Below are positions 51,066-58,583 of a DNA stretch of 64,000 nt, in pieces. Origin of the DNA: Ereboglobus luteus (GTDB lineage: Bacteria > Verrucomicrobiota > Verrucomicrobiia > Opitutales > Opitutaceae); assembly GCF_003096195.1 (NCBI RefSeq), contig NZ_CP023004.1:2708501-2772500 (forward strand). Reading direction: 5' to 3'. Under the pieces are notes generated by a model. That model did no database searches, was not told the origin of the DNA, and was given only the letters and a program-made list of their open reading frames with translations. The position numbers and the translations under genes are program-made. Each line of letters begins with the position of its first letter. The stretch's first letter is position 1.

Positions 51066-52709
51066 ATGATTCCCATCACCGACCTCGCACGTTCAATCGG
51101 CATCAACCAAGACCACCTCTCGCTTTACGGCAACGACAAGGCGAAGGTTTCGCTGGCAGCGCTCGACGCGGCGCGGGCGCGCCGTCCGAAAAACGGGAAA
51201 CTTATCCTCGTTTCGGCGATCACGCCGACCCCCGCGGGCGAGGGCAAGACGGTCACGTCGATCGGGCTCGCGCAGGGCATCAAAAAAAACGGGCGCTCCG
51301 CCGCGCTGGCGTTGAGGCAGCCCTCGATGGGGCCGGTGTTCGGGCGCAAGGGCGGCGCGGCGGGCGGCGGACTCAGCACGGTGCAGCCGGCGCGCGAGAT
51401 CAACCTGCACTTCACGGGGGATTTTCACGCGATCACATCGGCGCACAACTTGCTCGCGGCGGTGATCGACAACCAGCTCCATTTCAAACAAACGCGGCTC
51501 GCGCCGGAGGGCGTGCTTTGGAAGCGAGTGCTTGATTGCAATGACCGCGCGCTGCGCTCGATTCGCACGGGAGTGGACTCGGCGACGGAGCGCGCGGGCG
51601 GCTTCGACATCACGGCGGCGTCGGAAATCATGGCGGTGCTTTGCCTGTCGGAATCGCTGGCGGATTTGCGCGCGCGGATTGACCGGCTTGTTGTCGGTTT
51701 CACCGCGGAGGGCGAGCCGGTGCGCGCGTCGGAGTTTCGCGTCACGGGTGCGATGTGCGCGCTGTTGCGCGACGCGTTAAAACCGAACCTCGTGCAAACA
51801 GCCGAGGGTGTGCCCGCGTTTGTGCACGGCGGGCCGTTTGCGAATATCGCGCACGGATGCAACTCGGCGCTGGCGACGCGCATGGCGCTTGCGCACGCGG
51901 ATTACGTGGTGACGGAGTGCGGATTCGCGTTCGACCTCGGCGGGGAAAAATTCATCGACATCAAATGCCGCCAGACGGGACTCGCGCCGGACGCGATTGT
52001 GCTCGTGGCGACGATTCGCGCGCTCAAGATGCACGGTGGCGTGGCGCTCGCCGATCTTGAGAAACCGGACGTGGCGGCGCTCACCCGGGGCCTTGAAAAT
52101 CTCGCGGCGCATCTCGACGCGGCGAGGAGCTTCGGGCGCCCGGTGACGGTGGCGATCAATCGCTTTCCCGCCGACACGCCGGAGGAGTTTGCGGTTGTTC
52201 GCGAGTTCTGCGCGGCGAACGGCACGGGGTGCGCGCTCTCGGATGTGTTCGCGCGCGGAGGCGAGGGCGGGGTGGAGCTGGCGAACGCGGTTGTGGAATC
52301 AATCGCCGCGGCGGAGAAAACCCTGTCGCCACTGGAGTTCGTTTATGCGGATTCGATGCCGGTGCGTGAAAAAATCGGCGCGATCGCGCGGCGAATCTAT
52401 GGCGCGGACGGGGTGGATTTCCTGCCCGAGGCGGAGCACAGGCTTGCGTTGTTCGAGACGGCGGGGTTTGGCGGGCTGCCCGTGTGCATGGCGAAGACGC
52501 AAAACTCGATCAGCGATGACGAGAAGAAGCTCGGACGTCCGCGTGGGTTCCGCATCACGGTGCGCGATTTCGAGTTGGCGGCGGGCGCGGGATTTATCGT
52601 GGCGCTCACCGGCCGGATGATGCGCATGCCGGCACTGCCCAGGGTGCCGAGCGCCGAAAAAATCGACGTGTCGCCCGACGGCGAAATCACTGGAATATCG
52701 GGCGCGTAG
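51066..52709 (+). CDS. fhs: Formate-tetrahydrofolate ligase
   Basis: ATP-dependent synthesis of 10-formyl-THF from formate, the entry to one-carbon metabolism. 547 residues. MIPITDLARSIGINQDHLSLYG is the usual start; TPTPAGEGKTVTSIGLAQG is the P-loop region; RQPSMGPVFGRKGGAAGGG and NLHFTGDFHAIT are conserved substrate-site stretches; CAKTQNS-like CMAKTQNSISDD near the C-terminus is also conserved. Slightly shorter than the ~556-residue norm. A single gene with its own palindrome-containing promoter region, next to ahcY-metK only by position. Confidence 0.96.
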   Translation: MIPITDLARSIGINQDHLSLYGNDKAKVSLAALDAARARRPKNGKLILVSAITPTPAGEGKTVTSIGLAQGIKKNGRSAALALRQPSMGPVFGRKGGAAGGGLSTVQPAREINLHFTGDFHAITSAHNLLAAVIDNQLHFKQTRLAPEGVLWKRVLDCNDRALRSIRTGVDSATERAGGFDITAASEIMAVLCLSESLADLRARIDRLVVGFTAEGEPVRASEFRVTGAMCALLRDALKPNLVQTAEGVPAFVHGGPFANIAHGCNSALATRMALAHADYVVTECGFAFDLGGEKFIDIKCRQTGLAPDAIVLVATIRALKMHGGVALADLEKPDVAALTRGLENLAAHLDAARSFGRPVTVAINRFPADTPEEFAVVREFCAANGTGCALSDVFARGGEGGVELANAVVESIAAAEKTLSPLEFVYADSMPVREKIGAIARRIYGADGVDFLPEAEHRLALFETAGFGGLPVCMAKTQNSISDDEKKLGRPRGFRITVRDFELAAGAGFIVALTGRMMRMPALPRVPSAEKIDVSPDGEITGISGA

Positions 52710-52934
52710 CACGGTCCGCCAGTTCTCCGGCGCGCCTGTTTGACGGGCGTAAATCAATAAACGCGAACGAATCATTGAATCCGCGTCCTTATTTTCCTGT
52801 TAAAAACTCATGAGGAGAATGAAAATCAACAAAACTCGGCCCGTCCCTATTTTCATTCTTCCATTTTCATTCCTCTAAAAAAACTACGACGCCAGATTGG
52901 CAGTTTTTAAGACGCCAAAAAAGTTCGTAACATT
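52710..52934. other. Intergenic region with terminator-like inverted repeat
   Basis: No gene. GAGGAGAATGAAAAT (52812-52826) pairs with ATTTTCATTCCTC (52863-52875) with one bulge, and a second ATTTTCATTC at 52849-52858 offers an alternative partner; TAAAAAAAC follows. It may end fhs transcription or the minus-strand gene from the right. Confidence 0.4.
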
Positions 52935-53378
52935 TCAGGTATCGGATGCACGCTCGACCCTGCTCAGAGTTTTTATGACCTTAGAAACATTACCATCAAA
53001 TGGTAATGGATTTATATATAATATTTTTAATCCGGCCGCAGTTTTATACTTAATTATTAGTGACCTGAATTTTAAAGAGGCCCCAAATCGGTAATGCTGT
53101 TTTTTCCAACCTTGTTTTACGCTGATTATTTCATTCAAAGAGATTGCTGTTTTTCGATACAATCCATCTCGATACTCTAACTGCTTTTCGGAGATTTGTA
53201 TCCGGAAGCCTAAAAGCCAAAATCCCCACAGCAATGAAACGACAAAACATATTATGGACATTGGTGCATATCCATTCAATCGACCAACTTTTTGTAAGCA
53301 CGCAATTGCAAGAAGTCCCCAAGGCCCTGATAACACCAAATATCCAAATAAGTTTGCTTTATAATTCAATGGCTTCAT
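52935..53378 (-). CDS. Hypothetical membrane protein with PH-like domain
   Basis: 147 residues: two membrane helices (LFGYLVLSGPWGLLAIACLQ and MSIICFVVSLLWGFWLLGF), then a beta-rich soluble part (RIQISEKQLEYRDGLYRKTA, ISLNEIISVKQGWK, GLKILYINP) that resembles a bacterial PH-like domain. Composition is more A/T-rich than the neighbours, which hints at foreign origin. No function assigned. The ATG at 53376-53378 is preceded by AT-rich sequence. Confidence 0.65.
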   Translation of the reverse strand: MKPLNYKANLFGYLVLSGPWGLLAIACLQKVGRLNGYAPMSIICFVVSLLWGFWLLGFRIQISEKQLEYRDGLYRKTAISLNEIISVKQGWKKQHYRFGASLKFRSLIIKYKTAAGLKILYINPLPFDGNVSKVIKTLSRVERASDT

Positions 53379-53522
53379 TTAGGGCAAAAAAGGGGCCGAG
53401 TATTGTTGATTTTCATTGCTTGTGCGCGGCGTGGGCGTGAGCGCGCGGCGGGGATGAGTGCCGTTGTGGGCATGGCGGGGAGGAGGCATTCTTGCCGCCG
53501 ACCTTCCATTTTCGTGTGGATA

Positions 53523-54398
53523 TTATTTGAGGGAGGTGCCGGAGGATGACGGCCCGGAAGAGGGGAGCGTGATGGCGGGGATTTCCGATGGTGTCGCGGC
53601 GGGAGCCGGGGCGGGGGCGATGCCTGTTGCGGGAATGTTGCCGGCGGGAGTCGATGCGTTTGCCGGGCGTTCCATGAAGGTGATGCGGTTTAGAAAATCG
53701 TTGAGGCGCCTGCGAAGGACGGCCTCCTCCTCGGTGACGGTTTTGTTGTAAGTGCTGTGCTCGAAAATGCGCTCGGCGAGCTCGATGCTGATCACGTAGA
53801 TGTTGCCGTTGTTTATGAAGATGAAATTGCCGCGCTTGGCGACGTGACCCGACTTGGGCGGAAAAACAAAAACGCGATGGGCAAACGCGGAGCCGTTGGG
53901 CAGGAGCAGTTGCGTGAATAGCGTGCCGCCTTGCGTGCCGTTGATGAAGCGGGCGTTGGGCTCGGTGCTGGTGCCGGGGACGTTGCGGGTGAAATCGCGC
54001 TGGATGAATTGCTGGAAAAACCACACGAGGAATTCCTTGCGGCCGCGCTTGGTTTCCTCGGCGCGCAGCTCGTCGTTCATGCGAAAGCAGCCGATGGTCG
54101 CGTGCTCGCCGTATTCATCCTGGAAGGTGACGGTGTTTGGCGTGTCGTTTATCTGGCCGCCGAGCTCGGGGAGCACGGGGATGGAGACGCGGAAAAAACC
54201 GGTGGACGAGGTGTATTGGTCGTTCTCGACGGATCCGTAAATGTGATACTCCTCGTCGTCGCCGTAATATTCCTGATCGTCGGCAAATATGCCGGGCGCG
54301 GCGGCCTCCTGCGCGTGCAGCGCGGGCGCGGCGGCAAAAACGAACAGGGAAAAAAGGGCCGGCGGCACGGCGGTTAGTTTTTTCAGGTAGGATGTCAT
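53523..54398 (-). CDS. Hypothetical secreted protein
   Basis: 291 residues from MTSYLKKLTAVPPALFSLFV (signal peptide to ~residue 29, ALHAQ). The mature part is soluble: acidic start (DDQEYYGDDEEYHIYG), then GFFRVSIPVLPELGGQINDT, a central region with FLVWFFQQFIQRDFTRN, and beta-like KRGNFIFINNGNIYVISIELA. A Pro/Ala/Ser-rich tail follows (PAPAPAATPSEIPAITLPSS). Not recognised. It ends 82 nt before the rsmA start-side region on the same strand and may share its transcript order, but I see no coupling. Confidence 0.65.
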   Translation of the reverse strand: MTSYLKKLTAVPPALFSLFVFAAAPALHAQEAAAPGIFADDQEYYGDDEEYHIYGSVENDQYTSSTGFFRVSIPVLPELGGQINDTPNTVTFQDEYGEHATIGCFRMNDELRAEETKRGRKEFLVWFFQQFIQRDFTRNVPGTSTEPNARFINGTQGGTLFTQLLLPNGSAFAHRVFVFPPKSGHVAKRGNFIFINNGNIYVISIELAERIFEHSTYNKTVTEEEAVLRRRLNDFLNRITFMERPANASTPAGNIPATGIAPAPAPAATPSEIPAITLPSSGPSSSGTSLK

Positions 54399-54480
54399 GT
54401 ATGTGTGTGTGCGACCGGACGAGGGATTATGGTGCTTCGGGAAATAAGGGCGCATTTATAGATTTAAAATCGGAGGAGTT

Positions 54481-55440
54481 TCAAGCGCGAGTCTGAGGCG
54501 GCGGATTTGCGGGGAAATGAGTCCAGAGTTCGGGCGGGATTTCCTCGGGGCGGCTTTTGGGTGTGAATTGTCCCGCGGTCGCGAGATAATCGAACCAGTC
54601 GCCGCGCGCGCTGTCCGGCAGGCGGTCGCGAAGCAGCGCGCCGAGTTGTTTGCGGCGTTGCTGGAAACAGGCGCGAATGGCGGCTTTTGTTTCAGTCGCA
54701 AAAATAAAGGGGCGTGGCTTGCGCACGAGGTGAAGCAGATACGACTCGATGTCGGGACGCGGATAAAAGCAGGCGGCGGAGACTTTGTGGCCGGGCGCGA
54801 TGTCGTAGGCGTTTTGAAGAAAGATGGAGATGGCGCTGTATTGTTTGGTGCCGGGCACGGCGGTGTAGCGTTGCGCGGCCTCCTGCTGGAGCATGAGCAC
54901 CATGCGTTCGGGCAGCGGGCCGGAAAGAATCGCATCCATCCACGGGGTTGAGATGGCGTAGGGGAGGTTGGCGACGACTTTGAAATGCGGTTTCGAGCGA
55001 AGCGACAGGCCTGCCATGCGGAGTGCGGAATGCGGAATATTTGGGTAGGGCGAACCCTCCGGGTGCGCCGAATCAAGGGACGGTTCACCCGGAGGGTTCG
55101 CACTACCTGAAAATCCGGCGAGGGGGTGGTCGAGGGCGTCGCCGCAGATGAGGTGGAATGTTTGGGGATGCTTCGGGGCGAGCGTGGAGGCGAGGTGGGC
55201 GTGGAGCGTGGTGTCTTTCTCGACCGCGTAAACGTGAGCGCCGGTTTCGAGCAGGGCGTTGGTGAGCGTGCCGAGGCCGGGGCCGATTTCGACGACGGTG
55301 TCGGCCGGGGCGATTTGGGCGAGTTCGAGGGATTTGCGCACAATGTTGCCGTCAACGAGGAAGTTTTGCCCAAGAAAGCGCTTCGGGTTGTGTCCGAGCG
55401 AGGCGAGAAGTTCGCGTGTGGCGGAGGGTGTGAGCGGCAT
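54481..55440 (-). CDS. rsmA: 16S rRNA (adenine1518/1519-N6)-dimethyltransferase with an inserted repeat
   Basis: Methylates two adenines near the 3' end of 16S rRNA during 30S maturation. 319 residues from MPLTPSATRELLASLGHNPK, about 45 more than usual. SAM motifs: KRFLGQNFLVD, VEIGPGLGTLTNALLETG, VYAVEKD and the catalytic NLPYAIS. Between GDALDHPLAG and KPHFKVVANLPY stand ~35 extra residues (SANPPGEPSLDSAHPEGSPY, then NIPHSALRMAGLSLRS). They are encoded by a palindromic repeat (55045-55106) and adjacent repeat-like sequence, inserted without breaking the frame. The function is probably kept because the insert lies in a loop before motif IV. Confidence 0.92.
   Translation of the reverse strand: MPLTPSATRELLASLGHNPKRFLGQNFLVDGNIVRKSLELAQIAPADTVVEIGPGLGTLTNALLETGAHVYAVEKDTTLHAHLASTLAPKHPQTFHLICGDALDHPLAGFSGSANPPGEPSLDSAHPEGSPYPNIPHSALRMAGLSLRSKPHFKVVANLPYAISTPWMDAILSGPLPERMVLMLQQEAAQRYTAVPGTKQYSAISIFLQNAYDIAPGHKVSAACFYPRPDIESYLLHLVRKPRPFIFATETKAAIRACFQQRRKQLGALLRDRLPDSARGDWFDYLATAGQFTPKSRPEEIPPELWTHFPANPPPQTRA
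55045..55106. repeat. Palindromic repeat inserted in the rsmA reading frame
   Basis: 21-nt inverted arms 55045-55065 and 55086-55106 with one mismatch; the inner 16 nt (GCGAACCCTCCGGGTG) are perfect. Spacer 20 nt. Just to the left, 55018-55041 carries GAGTGCGGAATGCGGAATATT, another short repeat. Together they account for the extra residues in RsmA. Confidence 0.85.
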
Positions 55441-55614
55441 GCGGGAATTTTGATTTGGCGGATTGTAGCTTCGCCCGGAACGATTGCGCGCTGCCGTGCG
55501 GTTGCGAAAACGAAAAAGAATACGGGCGTGATTGTTGGCCGAGTGCGCGGCGTGTTGCACGCGCAAAAGTTGTCGTCAACATCGCGATCCGCGGCCAACC
55601 TCCGCGTTTTCGAA

Positions 55615-56298
55615 ATGATCCCGCCGTTCTCATCACTGTTGAAACCGCGTTTGCTGCCGTGGCTGTTTTTGCCGGGCGGGGTGCTGGCGCTTGTCGCGCA
55701 GTCGTGGCCGGAGCTGGCGCGCGCGCTGGTTTACGACCGCTCGGCGATCATTGCGGGCGAGTGGTGGCGGATGTGGACGGGGAACTTCGTGCATTTCGGC
55801 TGGGTGCATTTCGCGCTGGATACGGGGCTGTATTTTTTGATCGGGTGGGCGCTGGTTTACAGGTATCGCTGGTGGCTGAACGTGGGCTGGCTCGTGCTGA
55901 TGCCCTTGGCCGTGACGACAACGATTTTTGTTTTTGACGCGGACATGATTCGCTACGGCGGATTGTCGGGCGCGAACGTGGGCTGGCTTGTGATGCTTGC
56001 GTTTTTGGGCTGGCAGCAATCGTGGCGCGACTGGTTTTGGCCGGTGTTTCTGGGGATCCATGTGGCGGAGTTGATTTACGAGGCGCGGCTCGGCGGGCGC
56101 GGGGGTGGCATGATCAAGTTTGACGATCCCAACATCCGCGTGGCGACGCTCGCGCATATCGGCGGCGCGGCGTTCGGAATCGTGCTTTGGGGCGTGGTGA
56201 ATCTGTTGCGCAAGCATGTGCTGACACCGGAGGCCGCCGCTGACGATGCCGCGGAAAAAAGGCGGGCGGAGAACCGCAAGGGGCGCGCGGGCGCATAG
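55615..56298 (+). CDS. Rhomboid-family (rhombosortase-like) intramembrane protease
   Basis: 227 residues with about six membrane segments. GEWWRMWTGNFVHFGWVHFA is the conserved stretch between the first two segments; the catalytic serine is in YGGLSGANVGW and the histidine in LAHIGGAAFGIVLW. This pattern is closest to rhombosortases, which process proteins bearing a C-terminal GlyGly-type sorting signal. I did not see such a target in the window. The ATG at 55615 (MIPPFSSLLKPRLLPWLFL) starts right before the first helix; the much longer open frame is antisense to rsmA. The tail is charged (AAEKRRAENRKGRAGA). Confidence 0.8.
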   Translation: MIPPFSSLLKPRLLPWLFLPGGVLALVAQSWPELARALVYDRSAIIAGEWWRMWTGNFVHFGWVHFALDTGLYFLIGWALVYRYRWWLNVGWLVLMPLAVTTTIFVFDADMIRYGGLSGANVGWLVMLAFLGWQQSWRDWFWPVFLGIHVAELIYEARLGGRGGGMIKFDDPNIRVATLAHIGGAAFGIVLWGVVNLLRKHVLTPEAAADDAAEKRRAENRKGRAGA

Positions 56299-56360
56299 GG
56301 CGAGGCGGCTTGTTCCTTGTTGTTGCGCTTCCTCGTTGTTTGGGCCAAGGGTGGCTGCTT

Positions 56361-57248
56361 ATGAAACCCACGTTACTCGTTCTTGCCGCAGGTATGGGCT
56401 CCCGTTTCGGGGGGCTCAAACAGATTGCCCCCGTCGGTCCGTCGGGCGAAACGCTTCTGGATTATTCGGTTTTCGATGCGATCCGGGCGGGGTTCGGGCG
56501 CGTGGTGTTTGTCATTCGCCGCGATTTTGAGGAGGTTTTTCGCGCGCAGGTCGGCGCGAAGTATGACGGGCGCATCGATGTGGGCTATGCGTTTCAGGCT
56601 ATGGATGATTTGCCGCCGGGGTTTGGCGTGCCATCGTGGCGCGCGAAGCCTTGGGGCACGGGGCATGCGACTTGGTGCGCGCGCGGCGAGGTGCGGGAGC
56701 CTTTCGCGGTGATCAATGCCGACGATTTTTACGGCGCGGACGCGTTTCGGAAGTTGACCGGATTTTTGACGGCGGCGAGCGAGGGCGAGGCGGCGCTGGT
56801 GGGGTTCAAGCTGTCGCGGACGCTTTCGGAAAACGGCACGGTGTCGCGAGGCATGTGCGAGGTTTCGGCGGACGGATGGTTGCGCGATGTTGTCGAGCAC
56901 ACAAAAATCGCGGCGGCGGAAGTAGGAAGAGGGGAGGGGAAAAAGTATTCCGGCGACGAAACTGTTTCGATGAATTGCTGGGGCTTTTTGCCGGGATTTT
57001 TTGACGCGCTGGAGGGGCGGCTCACCGCGTTCCTGCGGCGCGATGAAACTTACGCGGAGGGAAGCCAGGATGAGTTTTATTTGCCCGCGGCGGTCGCGGC
57101 GCTGGTCGGGCGGGGCGGGTTGCGCGTGCGTGCGTTCACGGCGGACAGCGATTGGTTTGGCATAACGTATCCGGCGGACAAGCCCGGCGTGGTCGCCGCA
57201 ATCCGGGAACTCGTGACGCGCGGCGAGTATCCGGGGGTGTTGTTTTGA
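56361..57248 (+). CDS. Nucleotidyltransferase of the NTP-transferase (sugar/choline-phosphate) family
   Basis: 295 residues from MKPTLLVLAAGMGSRFGGLK. LAAGMGSRFGGLKQ is the nucleotide-binding signature; GTGHATWCARGEV and FAVINADDFYG (metal-binding Asp) follow, as in NDP-sugar pyrophosphorylases and LicC-like cytidylyltransferases. The C-terminal part lacks a GlmU-type beta-helix. The substrate cannot be told from the sequence. The gene is followed by an envelope-glycan gene group, which suggests a role in supplying an activated precursor. Confidence 0.82.
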   Translation: MKPTLLVLAAGMGSRFGGLKQIAPVGPSGETLLDYSVFDAIRAGFGRVVFVIRRDFEEVFRAQVGAKYDGRIDVGYAFQAMDDLPPGFGVPSWRAKPWGTGHATWCARGEVREPFAVINADDFYGADAFRKLTGFLTAASEGEAALVGFKLSRTLSENGTVSRGMCEVSADGWLRDVVEHTKIAAAEVGRGEGKKYSGDETVSMNCWGFLPGFFDALEGRLTAFLRRDETYAEGSQDEFYLPAAVAALVGRGGLRVRAFTADSDWFGITYPADKPGVVAAIRELVTRGEYPGVLF

Positions 57249-57326
57249 TTTTGACCGCTTTTCGGTCTTTTCAAAGGGCCGTTCTCACGTATTTTACACG
57301 CTTTTCCATTTGCATGCCCACTACTT

Positions 57327-58583
57327 ATGAGCCGACCAAGCGCCCAGACTAAACGTTTGCAACAAATTGACGGATGGGTGTTTCCGTATATCTGTGCCTG
57401 CTTTACCTTTTGGCGCTGGCTCATGGATTTGATTTTCAGGCCCGACATAAAAACGGCGCCCAAGAACATTATTTTTCTGAAACTCGCCGAGCAGGGCTCG
57501 ACGGTTCTTGCAAACGAGGCCATCCGGCAGGCTGTCGCGAAGGTGGGCAAGGAGAATGTTTTTTTCCTCATGTTCGAGGAGAACCGCTTCATCCTTGATG
57601 TGATGGACCTGATTCCGCGCGAGAACGTGCTCACGATTCGCACGAAGTCGGCGGTGTCGATGGTGACGAGTTGCCTTTCGCGTTTGTGGGAAATCCGCCG
57701 TCGCAAAATCGACGTGTGCATCGACATGGAGTTCTTCGCGCGCGCGTCGGCCATCATCGCCTACATGATGGGCACGCGGATGCGCGTCGGTTTTCACTGT
57801 TATTTTGGCGAGGGGCCGTATCGCGGAAACCTGTGCACGCATCGCGTGTTGTATAATTCGCACATGCACGCGTCGAAGACGTTTCTTTCGCTCGTGCGCG
57901 CGCTCGACAACGATCCCGATGCCTTCCCGACGTTTGGATTCACGCCGCCCGCGGAGATGTCGCTCGCGCATTTCAAGCCGGAGGATTCCGAGCGCGAGGA
58001 GGTTGCCGCGATGCTTCGCGAGCTCGCGGGAACGGACGCCTCCGGGCGCACGCGCCGAGTCATTTTGCTCAATGCCAACGCGAGCGACCTGATGCCCTTG
58101 CGCCGTTGGGAGAACTCGAATTACGTCGAGCTCGCGCGGCGGCTTTTGGAAACGCATTCCGACATCGCGATTGCGTTCACCGGCGGCCCCTCGGAGGCGG
58201 AAAAAATCGGAAAACTCGTTGCCGAGGTGAATGACGCGCGCTGTTTCTCGCTCGCGGGCAAGACGACGCTGCGCCAGCTCCTGATTGTTTACGGACTGGC
58301 GGAAATTCTCGTCACCAACGACAGCGGTCCCGCGCATTTCGCGGCGCTCACGCCGGTCGATGTGGTTGTGTTGTTCGGCCCCGAGACGCCGCTGCTTTTC
58401 GGCACGCTCAGCCCGCGCAATCACAACATCTGGCTCGGTCTCGCCTGCTCGCCGTGCATCAACGCGTGGAACAACCGCCAGACCGCCTGCAACAACAATC
58501 TCTGCATGAAAAACATCCCCGTGTCGCAAGTGTTCGACACGGTTTGCTCCGTATACAAACAACGCACCGCCCATCTTCAATGA
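57327..58583 (+). CDS. Glycosyltransferase family 9 (heptosyltransferase-like)
   Basis: 418 residues. A short hydrophobic N-terminal segment (YICACFTFWRWLMDLIF) precedes two Rossmann-like domains: NIIFLKLAEQGSTVLANEAI in place of the heptosyltransferase start, RVILLNANASDLMPLRRWE (nucleotide-sugar domain start), IAIAFTGGPSEAEKIG, and LVTNDSGPAHFAALTPVDVVVLFGP, the GT9 donor-site signature. An unusual Cys-rich tail follows (LACSPCINAWNNRQTACNNN). It likely adds a sugar to LPS or another envelope glycan at the inner membrane. Coupled by ATGA to the next gene. Confidence 0.88.
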   Translation: MSRPSAQTKRLQQIDGWVFPYICACFTFWRWLMDLIFRPDIKTAPKNIIFLKLAEQGSTVLANEAIRQAVAKVGKENVFFLMFEENRFILDVMDLIPRENVLTIRTKSAVSMVTSCLSRLWEIRRRKIDVCIDMEFFARASAIIAYMMGTRMRVGFHCYFGEGPYRGNLCTHRVLYNSHMHASKTFLSLVRALDNDPDAFPTFGFTPPAEMSLAHFKPEDSEREEVAAMLRELAGTDASGRTRRVILLNANASDLMPLRRWENSNYVELARRLLETHSDIAIAFTGGPSEAEKIGKLVAEVNDARCFSLAGKTTLRQLLIVYGLAEILVTNDSGPAHFAALTPVDVVVLFGPETPLLFGTLSPRNHNIWLGLACSPCINAWNNRQTACNNNLCMKNIPVSQVFDTVCSVYKQRTAHLQ

